From CAZWKQ01 sp964634005 (GTDB lineage Bacteria; Bacteroidota; Bacteroidia; Bacteroidales; JACABE01), in NCBI GenBank assembly GCA_964634005.1, contig CAZWKQ010000035.1, forward strand, positions 1-8,418: a stretch of DNA of 8,418 bases. Direction: 5' to 3'. The notes under the pieces were generated by a model that made no database searches, was not told the DNA's origin, and was given only the letters and a program-made list of their open reading frames with translations. Positions 1 through 6,156 of the stretch are shown here, in pieces. Numbering within the stretch: position 1 is the stretch's first letter; the number at the start of each line of letters is the position of its first letter. Made by a program: the position numbers and the translations under genes.

Positions 1-74
1 GAACTGTATCGCTTACTTATGCCCATCGCACTTTTTGAAAACTTGTTTTGATACGTAAATTATTATAGGTCATT
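1..74 (-). repeat. Core element, left arm only (cut by window edge)
   Basis: This stretch is the reverse complement of 3906-3979 with one visible mismatch (position 56). It is the outer left arm of a core element oriented leftwards, and the rest lies beyond the window. With the copy at 3906-4080 it forms an inverted pair around the T9SS gene cassette at 276-3066. Near-identity over 74 bp in an AT-rich non-coding sequence suggests a recent copy or active homogenisation. Confidence 0.9.
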
Positions 75-100
75 TTGAAAAACATACTTATAGAGCCGAT

Positions 101-149
101 CAAAATCCGCCTTATATAAATTTCTGTTGAAGCTGAAAATCTTTTATCA
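101..149 (+). repeat. Decayed fragment of a K-type core element
   Basis: Positions 101-123 match the conserved outer end of the K-type core copies (compare 7751-7773 and 8364-8386). From 124 to about 149 only scattered matches remain, ending in TTTTATCA. It diverges from the element at 1-74 across a 27-bp spacer, as neighbouring units do elsewhere in the arrays. The inner part and the right arm are missing, so this is where the left array ends. Confidence 0.65.
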
Positions 150-170
150 ATACTAAGGCTATATAAAATA

Positions 171-206
171 ATAAAGCGGAAAGATAGTTTATATCTTCCG
201 CTTTAT
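171..206 (-). terminator. Probable intrinsic terminator of the T9SS gene pair
   Basis: The arms 171-186 and 192-206 pair over 15 bp with one bulged A, around the loop GTTTA. The stem centre is GC-containing (GCGGA/TCCGC). Read on the minus strand, the stem is followed by a T-rich tract (complement of 161-175). It lies about 70 bp past the stop of the 73-aa gene, so it is well placed to end that transcript. Confidence 0.75.
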
Positions 207-211
207 GTAGA

Positions 212-259
212 TTGTATTTATTTCCTTTGTTTAAACTAAATAACAAGGAAATAATACAA
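212..259. repeat. Second inverted repeat after the 73-aa gene
   Basis: The arms 212-231 and 242-259 are complementary over 18 bp with two single-base bulges (TTGTATT.ATTTCCTT.GTT), around a 10-nt AT-rich loop. It lies between the stop at 276 and the terminator at 171-206. It could protect the mRNA 3' end or be an auxiliary terminator; the sequence does not decide between these. Confidence 0.65.
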
Positions 260-275
260 AGGATTTAATCTGTTA

Positions 276-497
276 TTATTCTTCGTTTTTATTGCGAATG
301 CCGTAAAGTTTTTTGCCTGCATATATAGCTCCTAAAGCCAAAAGGATGCTAAATCCTCCGTCAATAGGGGCGCCACCGCCAGGTTGCTGGTTGCCTCCGG
401 AACCATGAGTATAACTTCCTCCCGCCGGCGGAGTTGGCTGTGCAAAAAGCATTGTACTACAAACTATAATTGATAAAACTAAAACTAACTTCTTCAT
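276..497 (-). CDS. Small exported protein with PID-GG tail-anchor (PID-CTERM-like)
   Basis: This 73-residue protein has a tripartite layout. Residues 1-19 are a signal peptide with a KK start, a hydrophobic core and a likely cut after MLFA. Residues 20-43 are a Pro/Gly-rich linker. Then comes a PIDGG motif (44-48), a hydrophobic segment (about 49-61) and a basic tail (GKK...RNK). The motif-hydrophobic-basic tail resembles C-terminal sorting signals of the PEP-CTERM kind; I recall a Bacteroidetes class called PID-CTERM, which fits but is unchecked. The mature part would be almost nothing but linker plus anchor, so it may be a processed peptide or a small membrane anchor. It starts 61 bp after the upstream 835-aa gene's stop, with no promoter-like or terminator-like signal between, so co-transcription is likely. 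The start is preceded by an A-rich stretch with no Shine-Dalgarno. Its function is unknown. Confidence 0.85.
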   Translation of the reverse strand: MKKLVLVLSIIVCSTMLFAQPTPPAGGSYTHGSGGNQQPGGGAPIDGGFSILLALGAIYAGKKLYGIRNKNEE

Positions 498-558
498 ATT
501 TATGTTTTTTTTCTTGTTACTAATTTAAAAATATAATACCATTAACTTGCCCTATTAC

Positions 559-3066
559 TTATTTTATTAATACCTTATCTGATATTACACTATTTTCAAA
601 AATTACCTTTACAATATAATAGCCCGAAGGATTACCGTTCATATTTATTTTCTGCAAACCGTTTATGTTATTTACAGATTTTACGAGTTGTCCGAGCATA
701 TTGTAAACATTAATTTGTTTTATTTTTTCCCCGGTATTTACATATATAGTGTTATCAAATGCAAAAATGCCGGTAGAAGCTTTATTAATTTCGCCTGTTG
801 TAACTGCCGACATATCGAAATGTAAAACAAAACGGTTTACATTATCGCTAGTATTGGCGGTAAATGTGTAAGTAGGATTTGTTGTAAGATCTTGAGTAGT
901 ATTGGTTTTTGTGTCTTCGAGCAAAATTTTTGTACCAAGGGCAAAGCTGTTTATATTTTCGGCGTTAATAGTAAAGCTGCCATTATGTTTTGGTTCAAAT
1001 CCAAGTAAAACACTAACGTTTGAAGAAATAGGAGCTAATGCATTAATGCTAACTTTTTCGGTACCTGCAAAAGAATAAAACTGAGGAGAGTTTGTTACCA
1101 TGCTCATAAGTTTTGGAACATCGTGTTGCTCGTCGTATTGGTTGGTAGCACCGCTTTTGAAACGTACTACAAGACCATCGCCTTTTTGATTAGTATTAGA
1201 TTTTAAATTTAAGGTTAAAACATCGTTTACTGACGATTTATAGAAGTTTTGACTGCTATGAGTACGCGAAGAAGCCGGTATTGTAATTGAAGGACTTGCT
1301 CCGCTTGCTTTTACCCAAAATCCTTGCATTGCAGGGATAATACCCGAGGTTAATGTTCCGGTTGTACCGTCCCACGACTTGTAGTTGCCGTTGGCATCGT
1401 CCCATACGTAAACGTAACCGTTAACATTTGTTTTTGTCCAGTCGTTTATGTTGGCATTTATAGCCGATGAAAAAGGATTTCCTATTAGGTTATACCCTCT
1501 AATGCCGGGGCCTGAAGCCGTATATGAAAGACTTAAAGCAACATCGCCTGTATTGATATCACCCGAGAAGTTTCTTGTGCCTGCATTTTCGTATGCTACC
1601 AAATATCCTTTACCGAGAGTAAAGCTACTAATATTATTAGCCGGTAATTTTTGGTCTAACCAAGTGTTGGTAGCTTCGTCCCAAGCAAAGAAGTCGTATG
1701 AACTTGCAGGGCTTGGCGTAAAATTGGTTAATGCATTTCCACCAACAGGCGAACTTATCAAATGCCATCCGTCATCGTTGCTTGTCCAAGCAGGTAAGTA
1801 ACGTTGAATGGTGGTAGTCCCGTTTATTGTTATATCATTAGAATTATGAATTAATGAAGCAGTACCACTGCCGTCTGATTCTAACAATAAATTTCCATTT
1901 ATTATTAAGCCATTACCTGGATTTATAGTTACTCTTCCTGTAGGAGTAATGCTTAAATTGTTTATTTCGCCTATATCATCAACTGTTAATGTACCACTTA
2001 CAGTAACATCGGTTTGGCTGCCAACATTAGTAAGAGAACTAAAATCTACTGTACCGGAAACTGTTTCGCTTTCTTTTTGAGTAGTAAAGCTAATTTCGTT
2101 TCCATAAGCAGTTCCTACACTATTAGTAGCATAGGCTCTAACATAATATAAGGTGTTGGGTGATAAACCGGTAATAGAAGAAGTAAAAGAACCGGTACCG
2201 CTGCCATCGGTTGTGTAACTATTAGCCAGCGTAGGATTTGAGGAAGTACTCCAGCAAACACCACGTGCAGTAACACTCGCACCTCCATCAGAGGTAATAT
2301 TGCCACCTGAAGACGCTGTGTTTTTCATAATGGATGAAATGGTAATAGTGCTGAGTGTAGGTATGGTATTTACAGAAATATTATCCACAGCAAAACTTGG
2401 TCTAGAACCCGAACCACTAACTTGTCTTGATGCCCACCTAAGCTGAACAACGCTTTGGTTATTACATGCATCAGGTAATGTAATACTTTTTGACTCTAAT
2501 TTTTGTGGTGTAGTAATGGCGGTAGTTTGTGTAGTAGTGTTATTTTGGTACTCTACTCCGGTAAGATTGGTAAATGTTCCAGAAGTTCCAATTCTGTATT
2601 GGAGCGTAACTTCATTTATGCGTGTATTAGATGAACCATCGTATGGATTTCTAATAGTCATGATATCGTAACTTACTTTTATATTACTTTTACCTGTTGT
2701 ATTTATTGCAAGAACTATAGTTAAATCTAAACTGGAACTATTAAGAAACCCAATCTTGCCATTATAGTTATGAACATTGCCAGAATTTGTGGCAGCTGTA
2801 CTTGATGCAATTAAACTTCGATCTGCTGTTGGTGCAGCAGTATTAAAACTAGAACCCGGGGAAGTAGAAATCGTCCATCCTTGCCAACCATCTGGATAAG
2901 TTGTACTTGTGTGAGCTAAACCATCAAAATTTTGACTATAAGGTATAGCTTGAGCTGTTGGATTTGTCTGCCCCCACCCTTGAATACTTGTCAGCATAAT
3001 TAAAAGGACGGCTGCCGATAATTTTAGCCCTAAATAGCGGGCTGCATTTGTAATTTGTTTTTTCAT
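559..3066 (-). CDS. T9SS-exported multidomain surface protein
   Basis: This 835-residue protein is probably exported through the Sec system and then the type IX secretion system. A signal peptide occupies about residues 1-33, with a likely cut after GWGQ. Residues about 44-235 look like a beta-sandwich (jelly-roll) domain, opening with SQNFDG and closing with AVDNISV. Residues about 237-329 form a fibronectin type III-like domain (ARGVCWS, LSPNTLYYVRAYATN). Residues about 335-420 look like a short beta-solenoid with N/T/G-rich turns. Residues about 432-600 carry the WHLISSPV, LIGNPF and GFWVKASG signatures often seen in Bacteroidetes surface proteins. Residues about 771-835 are a type A sorting domain (VYNMLGQLVKS, GYYIVKV, DKVLIK). 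I see no catalytic motif, so an adhesin or structural role is the best inference. The start gives a proper signal peptide. It probably leads an operon with the 73-aa gene. Confidence 0.88.
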   Translation of the reverse strand: MKKQITNAARYLGLKLSAAVLLIMLTSIQGWGQTNPTAQAIPYSQNFDGLAHTSTTYPDGWQGWTISTSPGSSFNTAAPTADRSLIASSTAATNSGNVHNYNGKIGFLNSSSLDLTIVLAINTTGKSNIKVSYDIMTIRNPYDGSSNTRINEVTLQYRIGTSGTFTNLTGVEYQNNTTTQTTAITTPQKLESKSITLPDACNNQSVVQLRWASRQVSGSGSRPSFAVDNISVNTIPTLSTITISSIMKNTASSGGNITSDGGASVTARGVCWSTSSNPTLANSYTTDGSGTGSFTSSITGLSPNTLYYVRAYATNSVGTAYGNEISFTTQKESETVSGTVDFSSLTNVGSQTDVTVSGTLTVDDIGEINNLSITPTGRVTINPGNGLIINGNLLLESDGSGTASLIHNSNDITINGTTTIQRYLPAWTSNDDGWHLISSPVGGNALTNFTPSPASSYDFFAWDEATNTWLDQKLPANNISSFTLGKGYLVAYENAGTRNFSGDINTGDVALSLSYTASGPGIRGYNLIGNPFSSAINANINDWTKTNVNGYVYVWDDANGNYKSWDGTTGTLTSGIIPAMQGFWVKASGASPSITIPASSRTHSSQNFYKSSVNDVLTLNLKSNTNQKGDGLVVRFKSGATNQYDEQHDVPKLMSMVTNSPQFYSFAGTEKVSINALAPISSNVSVLLGFEPKHNGSFTINAENINSFALGTKILLEDTKTNTTQDLTTNPTYTFTANTSDNVNRFVLHFDMSAVTTGEINKASTGIFAFDNTIYVNTGEKIKQINVYNMLGQLVKSVNNINGLQKINMNGNPSGYYIVKVIFENSVISDKVLIK

Positions 3067-3241
3067 AGTATATTTATTTTGTTATTATTTCAAATTTGAT
3101 TGCGTAATATTATCCCGTGCAAATAAACGAAATTAAGATTAATATTGTTCACATCCGATATTAAGTTATCCTTAAATATTAGGCAGGTATTGTTACACGT
3201 TTTCATTTTAGTTATCAATAAATTGAGTTAATAGTAACTTG

Positions 3242-3274
3242 CAAATATATGTACATTTTTTTTACAAAGCACAA
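3242..3274 (-). promoter_or_regulatory. Candidate Bacteroidetes-type promoter for the 835-aa gene
   Basis: Read on the minus strand, 3249-3242 is TATATTTG, matching the -7 consensus TAnnTTTG. A TTG lies 22 bp upstream (3274-3272), within the spacing reported for this promoter class. It would give a leader of about 170 nt. I found no better match closer to the start, but such short motifs occur by chance in AT-rich DNA. Confidence 0.4.
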
Positions 3275-3302
3275 CTGATTTCTTAAATTTTTGTTAAAAA
3301 GA

Positions 3303-3335
3303 AATCCTGCCGAGAAAATATTTCCCGGCAGGATT
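3303..3335 (-). terminator. Intrinsic terminator of the truncated upstream gene
   Basis: A perfect 10-bp GC-rich stem (AATCCTGCCG with CGGCAGGATT) continues, after one mismatch, into GAAA/TTTC around an ATA loop. On the minus strand it is followed by CTTTTT, as expected for a terminator serving leftward transcription. Its nearest upstream stop codon is that of the remnant at 3348-3464, only 12 bp away, so it belonged to that gene. Confidence 0.85.
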
Positions 3336-3347
3336 AAAAATAATTGT

Positions 3348-3464
3348 TTATAAAAGAATAATTTCTACTTCCGCATTTTCGGAGTTGTTTTCGTTTACGA
3401 AAATAAGAAATTTGTTAGCAGGGGCACCAAGTTGCAAGGCTGTAACTTCGGTTTCAGCGAATTT
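3348..3464 (-). pseudogene. 3' remnant of a lost gene (38 C-terminal codons)
   Basis: The minus strand from 3464 encodes 38 residues beginning KFAETEVTALQLG and containing LGAPANKFLIFVNENN, ending in TAA at 3350-3348. The composition looks coding: balanced residues, few rare codons and acidic C-terminal strands. An ideal terminator follows 12 bp later. There is no ATG, and the frame is closed by TAA at 3467-3465, exactly where array sequence (ATTTTTATAAGCCTTGA, matching the 3' end of the core element at 4065-4086) begins. I infer that the 5' part was deleted or moved when the repeat array arrived or rearranged. I do not recognise the family. A random 38-codon open stretch cannot be fully excluded, but the adjoining terminator argues against it. 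Confidence 0.65.
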
Positions 3465-3533
3465 TTATAAGCCTTGATTTCCTAACATTAGCGAGATGTT
3501 CCATTTCGTTCTTTTTCATCAAGACAAAAGAAC
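3460..3533 (+). repeat. Core-element tail plus hairpin H, copy 1
   Basis: The first ~20 bases match the last bases of the core element at 4065-4086. Hairpin H follows: GTTCTTTT (3508-3515) pairs with AAAAGAAC (3526-3533) around a TCATCAAGAC loop. The upstream CTTGAT (3473-3478) complements ATCAAG in the loop, as in the other copies. The stem bases differ from those at 4117-4144 but remain complementary. The rest of the core element is missing here. Confidence 0.75.
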
Positions 3534-3568
3534 ATATAAAAGAAAAGAAATGAGTTGAATTTATTATT

Positions 3569-3599
3569 TACTTTCTTTTGCTAGAACCAAAAGAAAGTA
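3569..3599 (+). repeat. Hairpin S, copy 1
   Basis: A perfect 12-bp stem (TACTTTCTTTTG with CAAAAGAAAGTA) closes the 7-nt loop CTAGAAC. The same stem core occurs at 4174-4208, 4742-4768 and 8028-8056 with related loops (CTACCAC, or its complement GTGGTAG/GTGGCAG). Outer base pairs differ between copies but stay paired. Confidence 0.85.
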
Positions 3600-3605
3600 T
3601 TATAA

Positions 3606-3674
3606 TACCGAGCATAAATATGTTTTAGTTTAGGAGCGAAAGCGAACTAAACTATTACATATTTACCTTCGGTA
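3606..3674 (+). repeat. Hairpin module M, copy 1
   Basis: A 69-bp foldback. The two ~28-bp arms, TACCGA..GTAAATATGT..TAGTTTAG and its complement, pair with about four mismatches around the loop GAGCGAAAGCGAA. It is present again at 7952-8020 but absent from the otherwise equivalent unit at 4171-4403, where hairpin S runs straight into AAAACAAAG. It therefore behaves as a discrete gain-or-loss module. Confidence 0.8.
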
Positions 3675-3697
3675 AAACAAAGAAAAGTCACCGCTTC

Positions 3698-3861
3698 ATA
3701 TAAATTTGCTAAAATTGAATGCTTTTTATCTCACGCAACCCAAGCCGTTCGGAAACAGGCTAAAGTTTTTCAATCTAATTTTATCCCTTCCTCACTTTAG
3801 GGTTGCTTACTAAACCCAACGCATGATAAAAAACATCCAATTTCTTAACGCAAATTTATAT
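3698..3861 (-). repeat. Core element, K-type copy A (164 bp)
   Basis: Both ends read ATATAAATTTGC when taken as inverted arms (3698 inward and 3861 inward). Inner helices include GCAACCC (3735-3741) with GGGTTGC (3800-3806). The whole region 3558-3870 is about 95% identical by eye to the complement of 7752-8068. Read on the minus strand, it shares the motifs TAAGCAACCC, CGGCTTGGGTTGCG and GATTGAAA with the core elements at 3911-4080 and 4486-4650, so I place all of them in one family. Position 3820 onward still matches K copy B. Confidence 0.85.
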
Positions 3862-3905
3862 AAGGCGGATTATAACCACTTATTCACTTAAGATTATAGA
3901 AACTT

Positions 3906-4080
3906 AATGACCTATAATAATTTGCGTATCAAAACAAGTTTTCAAAAAGTGCGATGGGCATAAGTAAGCGATACAGTTCCGATATGGATAAAGTAAGATT
4001 GGAAGATAATATAAGCATCGGAACATAGTATCGCGCAGCAAATTTTTGAAAACGTAGCTTTTGAAGCAAATTATTATAAG
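3906..4080 (+). repeat. Core element F1, long imperfect hairpin
   Basis: The outer left arm from 3912 and the outer right arm ending at 4079 form successive helices: TATAATAATTTGC, TCAAAA, GTTTTCAAAAA, GCGATAC (3968-3974 with 4028-4034) and apical GTTCCGAT (3976-3983 with 4017-4024). A CAA/CTAC-type internal loop separates the second and third helices. The apical region contains GATTGGAAGATAATATAAGC, shared exactly with F2. The stems differ from those of F2, yet each pairs within its own copy. No credible coding sequence lies here. Confidence 0.85.
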
Positions 4081-4144
4081 TCTTGATCTCCCCGCTAAGG
4101 CGGGATGTACCATTTGCTACTTTTTGTATCAAGACAAAAAGTAG
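4080..4144 (+). repeat. Hairpin H, copy 2, with loop-complementary segment
   Basis: CTACTTTTTG (4117-4126) pairs with CAAAAAGTAG (4135-4144) around TATCAAGA. GTCTTGAT (4080-4087) is the exact complement of ATCAAGAC (4128-4135), so the loop can pair upstream instead of, or together with, the hairpin. Between them sits a small GC-rich hairpin, CCCGC-TAAG-GCGGG (4091-4104). Confidence 0.85.
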
Positions 4145-4173
4145 AATAAGAATAAAAGTAATTATTGATAACA

Positions 4174-4208
4174 TTTCCTTTCTTTTGCTACCACCAAAAG
4201 AAAGGAAA
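4174..4208 (+). repeat. Hairpin S, copy 2 (extended stem)
   Basis: A perfect 14-bp stem, TTTCCTTTCTTTTG with CAAAAGAAAGGAAA, encloses CTACCAC. Compared with copy 1 the third outer pair has changed from A-T to C-G, a compensated change. Module M does not follow in this unit. Confidence 0.85.
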
Positions 4209-4229
4209 ACAAAGAAAAGTCACCGCTTC

Positions 4230-4393
4230 ATATAAATTTGCTAAAATTGAATGCTTTTTATCTCACGCAACCCAAGCCGTTCGGAAACAAGCTTAAAGTT
4301 TTCAATCTAAGATTATCCCTTCCTCACTTCAGGGTTGCTTACTAAGCCCAACGCATGATAAAAAACATCCAATTTCTTAACGCAAATTTATAT
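4230..4393 (-). repeat. Core element, K-type copy B (164 bp)
   Basis: This copy is nearly identical to copy A in the same orientation and has the same 164-bp length. Differences cluster in the apical region (CAAGCTTAAAG against CAGGCTAAAG). The conserved outer flank GGCGGATTTTGA follows at 4397-4406. The 40 bp from 4394 to 4433 is a spacer with no feature I can identify. Confidence 0.88.
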
Positions 4394-4433
4394 AAGGCGG
4401 ATTTTGAATTGGCGTAATATAATTGTAATATAA

Positions 4434-4652
4434 AAATGACCTACAATAATATGCTTCAAAAGCATGCAAAGGGAAACCTTGACCTCGAATTGTTATTGTA
4501 GTAAAACAAGGCTTAAAAAAAGCGTAGGTATCAGCTAAGCAATACAGAAGTTCCGATATAGGAAAAGTTTGATTGGAAGATAATATAAGCATCGGAACGG
4601 CTTGTATTGCGGGTTTTTTTAAGCCGTAGATTTTACACAATAACAATTCGCA
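4434..4652 (+). repeat. Core element F2, with a partial extra left arm
   Basis: The start AATGACCTACAATAAT with a TTCAAAAG segment (4436-4460) repeats the beginning of F1's left arm. A complete element then starts at 4486. Its helices are CGAATTGTTATTGT, GTAAAA, GGCTTAAAAAAA, GCAATAC (4539-4545 with 4604-4610) and GTTCCGAT (4550-4557 with 4591-4598). The CAA/CTAC internal loop sits at the same place as in F1. The outer stems are unrelated in sequence to F1, but helix lengths are nearly the same. The copy therefore looks chimeric, with a new stem joined to an old end. Confidence 0.82.
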
Positions 4653-4695
4653 GTCTTGAACTTTTTGTAACTTTTTGTTTCAAGACAAAAAGTTA
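4653..4695 (+). repeat. Hairpin H, copy 3
   Basis: TAACTTTTTG (4668-4677) pairs with CAAAAAGTTA (4686-4695) around TTTCAAGA. GTCTTGAA (4653-4660) exactly complements TTCAAGAC (4679-4686). Relative to copy 2, the last base of the upstream segment changed T to A and its partner changed A to T. The left stem is tandemly duplicated (ACTTTTTGTAACTTTTTGT). Confidence 0.85.
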
Positions 4696-4741
4696 ACTAA
4701 AAAACAATATTAATTTCCAACAAAAGATAATTTACTATTTG

Positions 4742-4768
4742 CTTTCTTTTGGTGGTAGCAAAAGAAAG
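4742..4768 (-). repeat. Hairpin S, copy 3, in reverse loop orientation
   Basis: The 10-bp stem CTTTCTTTTG/CAAAAGAAAG encloses GTGGTAG, the reverse complement of the loop in copy 2. The sequence after it (GTAAAGAATAAATT) resembles that after the copy at 8028-8056. This part of the array has therefore been flipped or assembled from an inverted unit. Confidence 0.75.
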
Positions 4769-4782
4769 TAAAGAATAAATTT

Positions 4783-4831
4783 AAGATAAATCAATTTAGG
4801 AGCTTAAGCGAACTAAAATCCGATTTATTTT
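4783..4831 (-). terminator. Diverged module M overlapping the EEP stop codon; possible terminator
   Basis: ATAAATC (4786-4792) pairs with GATTTAT (4822-4828), and TTTAG (4795-4799) with CTAAA, around the loop GAGCTTAAGCGAA. That loop differs by only two bases from the loop of module M, while the arms are different sequence that still pair. The right arm contains the TAA of the EEP gene (4827-4825). On the minus strand the stem is followed by a T-rich run. It could end the gatD-EEP transcript, though the stem is AT-rich and weak. Confidence 0.5.
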
Positions 4832-6135
4832 AAAACAACCTTAAATGTAACCTTCCTAAAACCATCCGTCAAACTAACAAAATAAAATCCTTTACTCAAA
4901 CTACCCACATCAATAGTATAAGCATTTTCACCCTTTTCGGCTTTCAATTCTTTCGATATTAGTGGTTGTCCCAATATATTTACAATCTGCAAATTAAAAT
5001 TTACCGGCTGTTGAGCAGCAAACGAAAAGGTTAAGGCATTACTGCCAATATTTCGGACCGATAAATTATTAAAAGGCGATAAAACAATATTTTCATTTAC
5101 GGCCGAAGATGTCGAAACTTTTAAATCGAGTACTACGGGAAGATGGTCGGAATTGACAAAAAGAGCATTTAACACGGCCGCAGGAACACTATTGTTCTGA
5201 GGACTTGCATTGATGCTTGTATTGTAATGCAGTCCGTCGTTGCCTATTGTTTTATAAGAATTATCTATATACTTCACTTTTTTTGAACCGGTGATAATAT
5301 CGTTCGAAACGAGAATAAAATCGAACCTGTCGTCCAAACCTCCACCCGACTTGCAATCGGAAACCGTAGTAGTAGATTGGGTATGATAAGGAGCAAAGTA
5401 AGAGTTATTGTTCCAGTCACCGGGTTTATTAATAGGATCGTAAAACCTTATATTTTCGTTTGTGTTATTAACTAAGTTGCGGTAAGCATTTTCGTTTGCC
5501 GAATAAATATTAAAATCGCCCATAATAAGATAATTGTCGGGAGTATTCATTTTAGCGAGCGAACGCATAATTCTCAATGTCATGGTATCTCTGTCAACGG
5601 CATCAGCTTGTGTACTTCCGGCTTTAAGATGAGCCTGAATACAAATAATAAATGCGGTATCGCCTTCGGCAAGAGATTGAGGAGAATTATAATACAACTT
5701 ATACAGATTAACATCTCTGACATAAGTTTGTAAAACAGACATAGAATGATACCTAAGCTTATTCGAATTAAAATAGAGCATATTTATTATATCGCTACCG
5801 GCATTATTGGTAAAAGGCACTTTTTGGTAATAATTAATACCGTTAACATTAAGAGCCGAATCCATAAGCTGCTGATGAAAAGCCGACCATTGCGATATTT
5901 CATTCACAGTGAGGATATCGGGCTTAACATAACCGACAATAGTACGTATGGCGGCATTCTTTGTATTAATATTATTGTTTGCGGAAGTGCAGTACGAAGT
6001 GTAATTGCCATAGTTTAAAATATTGTATTGCATAACCTTTACGGTATCTTGTGCGGATAAATGATAAGCAAACGATACCGCAACTAATGCCGACACCAAT
6101 CTTATTTTGTCGAATATTAAAGACAAATTAAACAT
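4825..6135 (-). CDS. Secreted endonuclease/exonuclease/phosphatase (EEP) protein with T9SS tail
   Basis: This 436-residue protein has a signal peptide at about 1-28 (likely cut after LSA or SAQ). Its EEP (DNase I-like) domain spans about 30-340. Family motifs are present in order: QYNIL with N38, NEIS with E79, QAHLKAGS with H169, GDFN with D207 and N209, DDRFDFIL (268-275), and SDHLPV with D330 and H331. These are the usual metal-binding and catalytic positions, so it should be an active metal-dependent phosphoesterase. Residues about 350-436 are a type A sorting domain (VNILGQPLISKEL, KGFYFVSL), so it probably reaches the cell surface or medium. DNA or RNA is a plausible substrate (nutrient nuclease), but phospholipid or phosphosugar substrates remain possible. 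It starts 21 bp after gatD, with no promoter seen between, so they probably share a transcript although their functions look unrelated. Confidence 0.9.
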   Translation of the reverse strand: MFNLSLIFDKIRLVSALVAVSFAYHLSAQDTVKVMQYNILNYGNYTSYCTSANNNINTKNAAIRTIVGYVKPDILTVNEISQWSAFHQQLMDSALNVNGINYYQKVPFTNNAGSDIINMLYFNSNKLRYHSMSVLQTYVRDVNLYKLYYNSPQSLAEGDTAFIICIQAHLKAGSTQADAVDRDTMTLRIMRSLAKMNTPDNYLIMGDFNIYSANENAYRNLVNNTNENIRFYDPINKPGDWNNNSYFAPYHTQSTTTVSDCKSGGGLDDRFDFILVSNDIITGSKKVKYIDNSYKTIGNDGLHYNTSINASPQNNSVPAAVLNALFVNSDHLPVVLDLKVSTSSAVNENIVLSPFNNLSVRNIGSNALTFSFAAQQPVNFNLQIVNILGQPLISKELKAEKGENAYTIDVGSLSKGFYFVSLTDGFRKVTFKVVLK

Positions 6136-6156
6136 TATTTAAAAACAAAATAAAAA

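Noticed and set aside
1448..1801. Plus-strand open frame opposite the 835-aa gene; similar cases at 5746-6018, and minus-strand frames at 2115-2306 and 6672-6923
   Set aside because: All lie inside well-supported genes in other frames and show no signal or domain of their own.
4217..4345. Open plus-strand frame in the K copies containing LTQPKPFGNKLKV
   Set aside because: The frame has no start codon and is retained only between near-identical copies. The compensated stem changes explain the conservation better than protein coding.
3698..4393. Retron or group II intron RNA
   Set aside because: Long stems with conserved tips recall such RNAs, but no reverse transcriptase is in the window and I recognise no intron domain V or msr/msd arrangement.
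3904..4646. Minus-strand open frames of 69-89 codons inside the repeat array
   Set aside because: They run through foldback repeats, are not kept between diverged copies, and have no start signal.
3460..4831. CRISPR array
   Set aside because: The repeats are long, unequal, mutually inverted foldbacks, not short direct repeats with uniform spacers, and no cas gene is present.
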